A stretch of DNA of 64,000 nt from Streptomyces tailanensis (GTDB taxonomy: Bacteria; Actinomycetota; Actinomycetes; Streptomycetales; Streptomycetaceae), in NCBI RefSeq assembly GCF_008386495.1, contig NZ_VTHJ01000022.1:1-64000 (forward strand), given 5' to 3'. Shown piece by piece: positions 16,263 through 24,423 of this stretch. The position numbers and the translations under genes were made by a program. Positions within the stretch are counted from its first letter, which is position 1; each line of letters opens with the position of its first letter. The notes under the pieces are model-generated. The model ran no database searches and was not told the DNA's origin. It saw nothing but the letters and a program-made list of their open reading frames with translations.

Positions 16263-16632
16263 TTACTCTCCGGAGTCGAACGACAGCGTGGCGGTGAGTG
16301 TGGAAGCGCTCATTCAGGGCGCGATCGGCGGTGATCATGGCCGGATCGTGGTGGATTCCAAGGGGAACGAGGGGAATCCTGATGGAACCATGGGCTCGCG
16401 CATTCTTGTGCGACTGTCGAGCGGGAGGAGGTCGGGTGCCCTCGTACGGGTGAAGTGACGCCGGAACGCGCGCTTGACGCCGGGGGGTCGGAGGATTCGG
16501 GGGGTGGCTTCACGGCACCGCGCAGCCCCCTCCACTGCACGGTGCCGCCCGCGCAGCTTTGCTCACGCGAATTACCTTGGTCTGAACCTACGCGAGACGG
16601 TCCGCCGAAGCCAAGCCGGAGGCGATAACGAT
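16263..16632. other. Divergent intergenic region
   Basis: About 370 bp that should contain the promoter of the candidate small RNA (minus) and of the winged-helix gene (plus). A 74-codon plus frame at 16234-16458 has no ribosome site or family resemblance that I recognise. Confidence 0.35.
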
Positions 16633-17814
16633 GTGGACACCGGGACGGAGACGGAACCGGCGGTGACGGTCACCTGGGAGCAGGCGAGCGCACGGCGGAT
16701 GGAGCGGCAGTTCCTGGGGTCTCCCGTACTGGCCGGGACGTCGGTCGCGGAGATGGTCGCCGCCATGATGGGCGCGCACGCCCAGGTGCTGTCGGCGGCC
16801 GAGGTGTCGGTCGGGGTACGCACCGAGGGGCTGACGCGAGCGGACGTACGGGCCGCGCTGTGGGAGGACCGCACGCTGGTGAAGACGTTCGGACCGCGCG
16901 GCACCGTGCATCTGCTGCCCGCCGCCGAGCTGCCGTTCTGGACGGCCGCGCTGCCCGCGATCCCGTCCGGGGCGGGCCAGTTCGCGCCGGAGGTGCGCTT
17001 GAGTGAGGAGCAGGCGGAGTTGGTCGCCGCCGCGCTGGACGAGGCGGCGACGCCGCTGACCCTCGACGAACTGGGCGAGGAGGTCGTCGCACGGACCGGG
17101 CCGTGGGCCGGTGACCGGGTGATGCCCGCATTCCAGAGCCTGTGGCCCCGCTGGCGGCAGGTCATGCACCGGGCGGGCCAGTCCGGCGCCCTGTGCTTCG
17201 CCCCCGACCGGGGCCGCAAAGCCACGTACACCCGGCCACCCCACTTCGAGCCCCTGCCGACGGCCGACGCCGGGCTCACCACCCTCGTACGGCACTATCT
17301 GCGCGCCTACGGTCCCGCCCGCGCCCGGCACTTCGCCAGGTGGGCGGCGGCACCGGGCGGCTGGGCCGACCGGCTCTTCACCTCACTCGCCTCCGCCGAC
17401 GAGATCGAGGAGGTCGACTTCGCGGGGGAGCCCGCCTGGGTGGCGGCCGGCGACACCGGCTTCCCCGAGGAGCCCGCGCGAGTCCTGCGGGGCGTACGGC
17501 TGCTTCCCTACTTCGACGCGTACGGCATCGCCGCGCAGCCGCGCGAACGGTTGTTCCCGGGTGGCGCCTACGAACGCGCCCTCGCTCGAGGCCAGGCCGG
17601 CAACTACCCCCTCCTCCTGCTCGACGGCGTCGTCGCGGGCGTCTGGCACCAGCGGCGCAACGGACGCCGTACGACGGTCATGGTGGAACCACTGGGACGG
17701 CTGACGGCCCGGCAGGAGCGGGCGTTGGGCGAGCGGGTGGACCGGGTCGGCGAAGTACTGGAAGCGCGGGCCGAGTTGGCGATCGGGAAGGTCACGGTCG
17801 GCCCGCACGCGTGA
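16633..17814 (+). CDS. Winged-helix DNA-binding protein (HTH_42 / AlkX-YcaQ-like)
   Basis: A 393-residue protein of the family with PF06224-type architecture, which includes the crosslink DNA glycosylase AlkX (YcaQ). Visible landmarks: WEQASARRMERQFLG, ALWEDRTLVKTFGPRGTVHL, VRHYLRAYGPARARHFARW, RLLPYFDAYGI, LLLDGVVAGVWHQRRNGRRT and a C-terminal RLTARQERALGERVDRVGEV. Members repair or bind DNA, but many actinobacterial ones are uncharacterised. GTG 16633 has GGAGG about 11 bases upstream; GTG 16660 is an alternative. A glycosylase function would be inference. Confidence 0.75.
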   Translation: MDTGTETEPAVTVTWEQASARRMERQFLGSPVLAGTSVAEMVAAMMGAHAQVLSAAEVSVGVRTEGLTRADVRAALWEDRTLVKTFGPRGTVHLLPAAELPFWTAALPAIPSGAGQFAPEVRLSEEQAELVAAALDEAATPLTLDELGEEVVARTGPWAGDRVMPAFQSLWPRWRQVMHRAGQSGALCFAPDRGRKATYTRPPHFEPLPTADAGLTTLVRHYLRAYGPARARHFARWAAAPGGWADRLFTSLASADEIEEVDFAGEPAWVAAGDTGFPEEPARVLRGVRLLPYFDAYGIAAQPRERLFPGGAYERALARGQAGNYPLLLLDGVVAGVWHQRRNGRRTTVMVEPLGRLTARQERALGERVDRVGEVLEARAELAIGKVTVGPHA

Positions 17815-17891
17815 GGCGGGCCGCCTCAGGAGACCGGCTTGCGGTGGTTGACCAGCGCGCCGGGTACGAGGGCCGGCGGTCCGGGCCTCGG

Positions 17892-20246
17892 CTACTCCGT
17901 CCGCAACCCCTCCGGCCGCATCAGCCGTATCAGCGGCGGCATGCTCAACGCCGTGACGACCAGGACGACGGCCGCGCCGATGCCGGTCATCGCCAGGACG
18001 TTCGGCCAGTCGATGGCGACCGGGGTGGCTGTCATCTTCAGCAGGACCGCGCCCAGCGCCACACCGAAGGTGAGGGCGATGATCAGACCCAGGGTGATCG
18101 GGATCGCCGTCTGCCACAGTACCGACAGGCCCAGCGTGCGGCGCCGGGTGCCGAAGGCGACCAGGGCCGACAGGAGCTTCTTGCGTTCGCGCAGCTGTTC
18201 CAACTGGGAGACGAGCAGGCTCGTGCCGATCAGGACGAACACAGCGGCCGCACCGACGAGCAGGCCGGTCTGGATGGTCGTGAACTGGTCGACCCGCCTG
18301 GTCGTCGCCCACTCCCAGGTCCTGATGAGCGGATCGATCGCGACGGCGGCGTTGCGGACCTCGTCAAGCGCGTCCGGAACCGAAGGGTCCGTCCGTACGA
18401 AGACGGTGCTGTACATGTACGCGTCCGTCTTCGCCTTCGCGGGCAGGGCGCCGGGGGTGGCCATCAGCCCCTCCCCGAAGGGCCGCAGCGTGTCGGCGCG
18501 CTCGGTCACCTTCGTCACCTCGCCGGGCAGCTTCCAGGCGACCTCGGCGCCCGGCTCTTCTCCCGCGTAGGACGGGTCGAAGTAGACCGTGTGGTTGGGC
18601 GTGGAGAGCTTCAGCGTGGCCGGGTCGTCCGGTTGGCCCATGAGGAAGACGTCGCCGTCGCGGCACGAGGGGATCTTCGCGAATTCACGCAGCGCGGCGC
18701 AGTCGCCGATGACGATCTCGGCGACGTCCTCCGGGTCCTTGGCGGTGCCGGCGACCGTCGCGCTGGACATGGCCGCGACGGCCTTCGCGCCCTTGGCCTG
18801 CTTCAGCTTCTCGCCGGTGCCGCTCGCCGAGAGGCCCTGCGGCAGGGCGAGTTCCATCTGGGCCCGGGTGGTGTCCAGCCCCGTCGACTCGGTGAAGCGG
18901 CCCGAGACCCCGGAGAACAGCATCTGCAGGGCGATCGCTCCGGCCACCGCCACCGCGATGCCGTTGACCATGCGGGCCGCCGAGCCGCTGCTCAACTGGA
19001 GTCGGCGGACGGCCAGTTGCCAGGAGACGGCGCCGGAGCCCAGCCGGGCGACGAACGCCTCGACAACCCACGGCAGCAGCGCGGTGATGCCGAAGAGCAG
19101 CAGGACGACGCCACTGATGACCGCGTACTCGTTGAAGTCCCCGTTCTCCGACCCCTGCCCGATCATCGGGTAGAGCAGGGCGAGCCCGGCGAGCGGCAGC
19201 AGCAACCGCCACCAGAGCCGGCGCCGCGCGGGCCTGGCCGTGCGGACCACACCGAGCGGCTCGATGACGACGCCGCGCAGCGCGAACAGGGTGACGGCGA
19301 CGGCCGCCGCCGGGACCGCGAGCGCGACCAGCAGTGCGAGCACGGGGGAGGGGTTGAGGTAGCTCGGGAAGACACTGACGTCGAACACCTCCACCGAGCC
19401 CACGATCTCCCTGCCGATCAGGAAGAACACGGTGCCGAACACCAGCCCCAGCACGGCCCCGGCGAGCGCCTCGCCCGCCGCGATCCGGCGGGTCATCCGG
19501 CTGTCGGAGCCGACCAGCCTGAGCGCCGCCAGCCTGCGGTCGCGCCGCTCACCGCCGAACCGTACGGCCGTGGCGATGAAGACGGCGACCGGCATCAGCA
19601 GCACCACGAAGACGACCAGGGTGAGCAGCACCAGGACCGGCTCCATCGGCTCCTCGGGATCCTCGACCGCGGGCCCGAACTTCTCGATGCGGGCCACGAC
19701 CGAGCCGTCGATCCGCTCGGCGAGCCCCTCGGCGCCCGCGAAGTAGGCGAGCTCATGCGAGCCGATCAGCCCGGCCTCGCCGATGTGGCCGACCGTCACG
19801 TACGGCAGCCGGTCGCGCAGCAGCTTCCCCTCGTCGGACTTCAGCAGTTCGGCGAGGGCGGGGGAGACGACCATCTCGCCCGGCGCGGGGAACTCTCTCA
19901 GCCCGGGGGGCAGTGGCGCGTTCGCCCCCTCGGGCTGCAGCAGCCGTCCCCGGATCTCCCGGTACTGGTACTCGGTGTCCGTGTCCGCGACGACCAGGCT
20001 CTTGTCGGTCGGCTTGGGGTACTCGTCGGCGGAGACGGTGCCCACGTCCATCCGGGCTTCCCCGCGGGCGCCCCGGGTGTCCAGCGCGCTCGGTATCGCC
20101 GTGGTGAGCAGCAGTAACGCCACGCCCAGGCCGACGCCGACCGCGGTGAGCACGGCTCGCACCCAGCCCTCACGGCCCCCGGTGAAGGTGAACCGGACCC
20201 CCATGGCCAGGTCGCGGTACCACTGGCGGACGACGGGAGAGCTCAT
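17892..20246 (-). CDS. ABC transporter permease, FtsX/MacB-like
   Basis: Large membrane subunit (784 residues) of an ABC exporter. After MSSPVVRQWYRDLAMGVRF comes one helix near residue 35, a long extracytoplasmic region, three helices around residues 200-330 (for example VLVLLTLVVFVVLLMPVAVF), a further set around 340-450, another external domain, and a terminal FtsX-type helix cluster (LLVGAAAVFVLIGTSLLVSQ; VLAMTGIGAAVVLVVTALSM). Its ATG overlaps the stop of the ATPase gene (ATGA). The internal duplication of the FtsX domain fits the fused two-permease type. Probably exports a peptide or stress compound; substrate unknown. Confidence 0.88.
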   Translation of the reverse strand: MSSPVVRQWYRDLAMGVRFTFTGGREGWVRAVLTAVGVGLGVALLLLTTAIPSALDTRGARGEARMDVGTVSADEYPKPTDKSLVVADTDTEYQYREIRGRLLQPEGANAPLPPGLREFPAPGEMVVSPALAELLKSDEGKLLRDRLPYVTVGHIGEAGLIGSHELAYFAGAEGLAERIDGSVVARIEKFGPAVEDPEEPMEPVLVLLTLVVFVVLLMPVAVFIATAVRFGGERRDRRLAALRLVGSDSRMTRRIAAGEALAGAVLGLVFGTVFFLIGREIVGSVEVFDVSVFPSYLNPSPVLALLVALAVPAAAVAVTLFALRGVVIEPLGVVRTARPARRRLWWRLLLPLAGLALLYPMIGQGSENGDFNEYAVISGVVLLLFGITALLPWVVEAFVARLGSGAVSWQLAVRRLQLSSGSAARMVNGIAVAVAGAIALQMLFSGVSGRFTESTGLDTTRAQMELALPQGLSASGTGEKLKQAKGAKAVAAMSSATVAGTAKDPEDVAEIVIGDCAALREFAKIPSCRDGDVFLMGQPDDPATLKLSTPNHTVYFDPSYAGEEPGAEVAWKLPGEVTKVTERADTLRPFGEGLMATPGALPAKAKTDAYMYSTVFVRTDPSVPDALDEVRNAAVAIDPLIRTWEWATTRRVDQFTTIQTGLLVGAAAVFVLIGTSLLVSQLEQLRERKKLLSALVAFGTRRRTLGLSVLWQTAIPITLGLIIALTFGVALGAVLLKMTATPVAIDWPNVLAMTGIGAAVVLVVTALSMPPLIRLMRPEGLRTE

Positions 20247-20929
20247 ACGACGCGCTCCATGTCCCGCGACTTCCCGTCCCGTACGACGATCTCGCGGTCG
20301 GAGTACGCGGCGACCCGCGCCTCGTGCGTGACCAGGACGACGGCGGCGTTGGTGGACCGGGCCGCCTCGGTGAGCAGCTCCATCACGCGCTCGCCGTTGA
20401 GGGAGTCCAGCGCGCCGGTGGGCTCGTCCGCGAACAGCACCCGGGGGCTGGTGACCAGCGCCCGGGACACGGCGACCCGCTGGCCCTGGCCGCCGGAGAT
20501 CTCGCCGGGCCGCTTGCGGGCGAGGTCGTCGACCTCCAGGCGCTGCATCCAGCCGAGGGCGGTCTTCTCGGCCTCCTTGCGGGAGGTGCCGTTCAGCCGC
20601 AGTGGCAGCGCCACGTTCTCCACGCACGTCAGCTCGGGCACGAGCTGGCCGAACTGGAAGACGAACCCGAACTCGCTGCGGCGGAGCGCGCTGCGCTCGG
20701 TGTCGCTCATGGTGGCCATCTCGCGGCCGTTGTAGATGATCGAGCCCGAGTCGGGCGGCACGATCCCGGCGAGGCAGTGCAGCAACGTGGACTTGCCGGA
20801 GCCGGAAGGGCCCATCACCGCGACGACCTCGCCGGGGTGGATGGAGAACTCGGCGCCGTCGAGCGCGGTCGTCGGACCGTACGCCTTGCGCAGGTCGGTC
20901 GCGATGAGCAGGGAACCGGTGGGAGTCAT
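20243..20929 (-). CDS. ABC transporter ATP-binding protein (MacB/LolD-like)
   Basis: Cytosolic ATPase of the exporter, 228 residues. Walker A GPSGSGKST near residue 45, Q-loop region FGFVFQFGQLVPELT, signature ISGGQGQRVAVSRAL near 145, Walker B VLFADEPTGALD and switch VLVTHEARVAAY. The insertion pattern fits the MacB/FtsE class that pairs with FtsX-like permeases. The start overlaps the PadR stop by one base (TGATG) and its stop overlaps the permease start, so padR, ATPase and permease form a tightly coupled operon. Confidence 0.93.
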   Translation of the reverse strand: MTPTGSLLIATDLRKAYGPTTALDGAEFSIHPGEVVAVMGPSGSGKSTLLHCLAGIVPPDSGSIIYNGREMATMSDTERSALRRSEFGFVFQFGQLVPELTCVENVALPLRLNGTSRKEAEKTALGWMQRLEVDDLARKRPGEISGGQGQRVAVSRALVTSPRVLFADEPTGALDSLNGERVMELLTEAARSTNAAVVLVTHEARVAAYSDREIVVRDGKSRDMERVV

Positions 20930-21453
20930 CACTTGGCCACCGCCTCGGCCAGCTTGCCCAGTCGGGCCGTGGTCAGCTCCAGCCATCGCAGGTCGGCCTC
21001 CAGATGGAACAGGGCGTGGTCGCAGATCAGCTGGTCGGCGAGGTCGCCCTTGCGCTTGCGGTCGGTGAGGATGCGCATCATGCGCAGGTGCTCGGAGCGC
21101 TGGCTGTCGAGGATGTCGGCCGCGTTCCGGTCGGTGAGCAGGGCGAGGACGACCTTCGTGTAGAGGGTCGACTGCAGATACGGCTCGGGCTTCTCGGGGG
21201 TCGCGAGCCACCGCTGGACATCGGTGATGCCCGCCTCGGTGATCGCGTACCGCTTCCGCTCGGGGCCGCCGCCGGCCTCGATGCCGTCGACCTCGACGAG
21301 GCCGTTCTTCAGCAGCCTCGACATCGTCGAGTAGACCTGGCCGTAGTGCAGCGGCCGGTCGTGACCGAACTTCTCGTCGAAGGCCCGCTTCAGGTCGTAA
21401 CCGTGTCGGGGCCCGGACTCCAGGAGTCCCAGGAGTGTGTGACCGATGGACAT
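20929..21453 (-). CDS. PadR-family transcriptional regulator
   Basis: A 174-residue PadR repressor: winged helix GHTLLGLLESGPRHGYDLKRA with FDEKFGHDRPLHYGQVYSTM and SRLLKNGLVEVDG, then the KRYAITEAGITDVQRWL hinge and a C-terminal helical dimerisation region (LTDRKRKGDLADQLICDHAL). It heads the ABC exporter operon. A 30-bp dyad at 21476-21505, 23 bases before its ATG, is the probable operator, so it likely represses its own operon and may release DNA on binding an exported drug-like ligand. ATG 21453 matches the family start; a longer frame to 21672 is non-coding. Confidence 0.92.
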   Translation of the reverse strand: MSIGHTLLGLLESGPRHGYDLKRAFDEKFGHDRPLHYGQVYSTMSRLLKNGLVEVDGIEAGGGPERKRYAITEAGITDVQRWLATPEKPEPYLQSTLYTKVVLALLTDRNAADILDSQRSEHLRMMRILTDRKRKGDLADQLICDHALFHLEADLRWLELTTARLGKLAEAVAK

Positions 21454-21475
21454 GAGCACGACTGTACACAGGGGG

Positions 21476-21505
21476 TATACACCGCGCGTATACGCACCGT
21501 GTATA
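21476..21505. promoter_or_regulatory. 30-bp dyad, probable PadR operator
   Basis: TATACAC (21476-21482) and GTGTATA (21499-21505) are symmetric about the perfect palindrome GCGTATACGC (21486-21495). Of 15 base pairs across the axis, 13 are complementary. It lies just upstream of padR and is AT-rich against its surroundings, as expected for an operator overlapping a promoter. Confidence 0.75.
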
Positions 21506-21861
21506 GGTCGCCGCCCGGGGTGGGAAGGGCGCTGGTCGGAGCCGATTGTCACGATTCTGTCACCGAGGCCGTCGGCGACAAGTGGGCCTGGTGGGGCAAC
21601 CATCGGCCCTGTTGGAACGTCCGTTCCGGTGGGATGAGGTGCGTGATGACGCGCACTCGTGCGCATTGTCACGCCGAATCGGGCCGTATGGGCTCCCCCT
21701 GGCCACAGCGCTCGGTGTTAGCTTGCTGAGCCGACCGGCGACACCCGAGTGACGTACGAGGCGCGCACAGACGTACGAGACTCGGCACGAGCACCACGAG
21801 ACGCAGCACGAGACGTAGTACGAGCAGTACGAGACGAGCAGAGGCGGAGCGGACCGGAGCC
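21506..21861. other. Intergenic region with ACGAG-rich simple repeats
   Basis: Non-coding stretch between padR and the penicillin-binding protein gene. Positions ~21752-21840 are dominated by imperfect repeats of (T/C)ACGAG, for example TACGAGACT, CACGAGACGCAG and TACGAGCAGTACGAGACG. I cannot place the promoter. Confidence 0.45.
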
Positions 21862-24252
21862 ATGGGACGAGCGGAAGAAAGACGAGCGCGGCAGCGTGGC
21901 GGTCGCCGCGCGGCGCCCAAGCGCTCGTCCGGGGGCGCGACAGCGGCAGGGACGGCGGTCATAGGCTCACCCGAGGGCGGTGGCGGTGGCCGCGTGGCTG
22001 CCAGAGCCGCCGCCAAGGGCGCGGGAAAGAACGGCACCAAGCAGAAGAGCCTCATACGCCGCCTCTTCACCTGGAAGAAGATCCTCGGCACCTTCTTCGG
22101 TGTCATCCTGCTCGGTATGGGCGCCTTCGTCGTGCTCTACCTGATGATCGAGGTCCCCGAGGGGGGTAACCCCGAGGCGACCAAGGAAAGCAACGTCTAC
22201 AAGTACTCCAACGGCAAGATCCTCGTCCGCTCGGGCAAGACCAACCGCGAGATCGTCGAGCTCGACAAAGTTCCCAAGGAAGTCCAGCTGGCCTTCGTCG
22301 CCGCCGAGAACAAGACCTTCTACTCGGACCCCGGCGTCGACTTCAAGGGCATGACCCGCGGTCTGATCAACACCCTGTCCGGCAAGGGCAAGCAGGGCGG
22401 CTCGACGATCACCCAGCAGTACGTCAAGAACTACTACCTGACGTCGGACCAGACGGTGACCCGCAAGCTCAAGGAACTGGTCATCTCCCTGAAGCTGGAG
22501 CGCAACGAGACCAAGGACTACATCCTCGCGGGCTACATCAACACGAGCTACTACGGCCGGGGCGCCTGGGGCATCCAGGCCGCCGCCCAGGCGTACTACG
22601 GCGTCGACGCCAAGAAGCTCACTGTCGAGCAGGGCGCGTACCTCGCCGCACTGCTCCAGGCCCCCAGCCAGTACGACCTGTCCACCGCCTCCGAGACCGG
22701 CAAGAAGCTGGTCACGGCACGCTGGAACTACGTGCTGGACAACCTGGTCGAGATGAAGAAGCTGGACGCCTCGGAGCGCGAGGGCATGAAGCTCCCCAAG
22801 CCGAAGGAACCCCAGGCCGCCCCCGACATGGCGGGCCAGAACGGCTACCTGTGGGACGCCGCCAACGCCGAGCTGGCCAAGCGACTCGTCGCCACCGACA
22901 GGGCGTCCGACCTGGAAGAGGCCATGACCCTCATCGATGCCGGTGGCTGGACCGTCACGCTGAACATCGACCCGAAGAAGCAGAAGGCGCTGGAGAAGGC
23001 GGTCAAGGACCAGCTCACCAGCAAGCTCGACCCGAAGAAGCGGAAGGTCGACAAGTACATTCAGGCCGGTGCGGTCTCCGTCGACCCGAAGACCGGCAAG
23101 GTCCTCGCCATGTACGGCGGCGTCGACTACGTGAAGCACTTCGGGAACAACGCCACCCGCCGGGACTACCAGCCCGCCTCCACCTTCAAGCCGGTCGTGC
23201 TCGCCGCCGCCCTCGACGACGGCGCCGAGACCCAGGACGGCGAGCCGATCACCGCGAGCACCGTCTACGACGGTGACAGCGGGCACGAGGTCGTCGACAA
23301 CGGCACCAAGGTCGGCTTCAAACCGCCGAACGAGGACAACGTCGACTACGGCGACGTCACCGTGCAGACCGCCATGAACAAGTCCATCAACTCCGTCTTC
23401 GCGCAGATGGGCGTCGACGTCGGGATGGAGAAGGTCATGGAGGACGCGGAGAAGCTCGGCATGGACACCGAGGGCATGGAGGCGGTTCCCGCCCAGACCC
23501 TCGGCTCCATGGGCGCCAGCCCGCTGGAGATGGCCGGCATCTACGCCACCCTCGACAACCACGGCGAGAAGGTCACCCCGCAGATCGTCGCCTCGGCCAC
23601 GCACCGGGACGGCGCGGTCACGTTCGACGACCCGATCGGCGAGCAGGTCATCACCAAGGAGGCCGCCGACACGGTCACCTCGGTCCTCACCGGCGTGGTC
23701 GACGACGGTACGGCCAAGACCTCCGTCCGCGACAACCCCGCCCGCGACGGCCAGCAGGTCGCCGGCAAGACGGGTACCTCCGACGAGAACCGCTCCGCCT
23801 GGTTCACCGGCTTCACCCCGAACCTCGTCACCTCCGTCGGCCTCTTCGGCGAGGACATGGACAGCGGCGGCAAGCAGGTCTCGATGTACAAGGCGCTCGG
23901 CGAACCCCGCATCAACGGCGGTGGCTTCCCCGCCCGGATCTGGGCCGACTACACCTTCGGCGTGATGGGCAAGACCACGAAGTTCGAGCTGGACACCACG
24001 CAGGGCGCCGCGGTGGCCCCCACCGAGTCCCCCACCCCGAGCTTCATCCCGTCGGAGACCCCGTCCGCGTCCCCCACCCCGGAGGAGACCCCGGAGACGA
24101 CGCCGGAGGAAACCCCGGAGACCACCCCGGAGGAGACCCCGGAGACGACGCCGGAGGAAACCACGGAAACAACCCCGGAGGAAACCCCGACCGGCGACGA
24201 GGGCGACATAGAACTCCCGACAGACCCGAACGACCCACAGGCGGACGGGTAG
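21862..24252 (+). CDS. Class A penicillin-binding protein (transglycosylase-transpeptidase)
   Basis: Bifunctional peptidoglycan synthase, 796 residues. A basic cytosolic tail and one membrane helix (ILGTFFGVILLGMGAFVVLY) are followed by the GT51 glycosyltransferase domain (AAENKTFYSDPGVDFKGM with the catalytic Glu, QGGSTITQQYVKNYY) and the transpeptidase domain: Ser440 in STFK, SIN motif in MNKSINSVF, and Lys636 in KTGTSDENRS. The C-terminal ~55 residues are repeats of EETPETTP rich in Glu, Thr and Pro, likely a wall-spanning tail. ATG with GGAGC upstream. A perfect hairpin terminator follows. Confidence 0.95.
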   Translation: MGRAEERRARQRGGRRAAPKRSSGGATAAGTAVIGSPEGGGGGRVAARAAAKGAGKNGTKQKSLIRRLFTWKKILGTFFGVILLGMGAFVVLYLMIEVPEGGNPEATKESNVYKYSNGKILVRSGKTNREIVELDKVPKEVQLAFVAAENKTFYSDPGVDFKGMTRGLINTLSGKGKQGGSTITQQYVKNYYLTSDQTVTRKLKELVISLKLERNETKDYILAGYINTSYYGRGAWGIQAAAQAYYGVDAKKLTVEQGAYLAALLQAPSQYDLSTASETGKKLVTARWNYVLDNLVEMKKLDASEREGMKLPKPKEPQAAPDMAGQNGYLWDAANAELAKRLVATDRASDLEEAMTLIDAGGWTVTLNIDPKKQKALEKAVKDQLTSKLDPKKRKVDKYIQAGAVSVDPKTGKVLAMYGGVDYVKHFGNNATRRDYQPASTFKPVVLAAALDDGAETQDGEPITASTVYDGDSGHEVVDNGTKVGFKPPNEDNVDYGDVTVQTAMNKSINSVFAQMGVDVGMEKVMEDAEKLGMDTEGMEAVPAQTLGSMGASPLEMAGIYATLDNHGEKVTPQIVASATHRDGAVTFDDPIGEQVITKEAADTVTSVLTGVVDDGTAKTSVRDNPARDGQQVAGKTGTSDENRSAWFTGFTPNLVTSVGLFGEDMDSGGKQVSMYKALGEPRINGGGFPARIWADYTFGVMGKTTKFELDTTQGAAVAPTESPTPSFIPSETPSASPTPEETPETTPEETPETTPEETPETTPEETTETTPEETPTGDEGDIELPTDPNDPQADG

Positions 24253-24262
24253 GAACATAAAA

Positions 24263-24294
24263 GAAGGGCGCCCGGTTTTCACCGGGCGCCCTTC
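24263..24294 (+). terminator. Hairpin terminator after the PBP gene
   Basis: Perfect 14-bp stem GAAGGGCGCCCGGT / ACCGGGCGCCCTTC with a TTTC loop, starting 10 bp after the stop. Confidence 0.85.
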
Positions 24295-24299
24295 GCGCC

Positions 24300-24375
24300 C
24301 TTAAGGGGCGCGGGGCTGTGTACATTTGCGGCTCCGCCGCGTGGGCGCGACCAGCCACAACGAACCCGCAGCCCG
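24300..24375 (+). repeat. Dispersed GGGGCGCGGGG element, long variant (copy 1)
   Basis: Begins TTAAGGGGCGCGGGGCTGTG, continues through TCCGCCGCGTGGGCGCGACC and ends near AACGAACCCGCAG. The same long form occurs inverted at 56239-56315. It sits between two convergent gene ends. Confidence 0.75.
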
Positions 24376-24423
24376 CAAAACACACTGAGCCCCGAGCTCT
24401 GACCGCTCAACCCAGCGGAGCGC

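Noticed and set aside
20247..20627. N-terminal extension of the ABC permease frame
   Set aside because: It lies over the ATPase gene in another frame and is Arg/Gly-rich shadow text. The ATG at 20246 overlaps the ATPase stop and begins family-like sequence.
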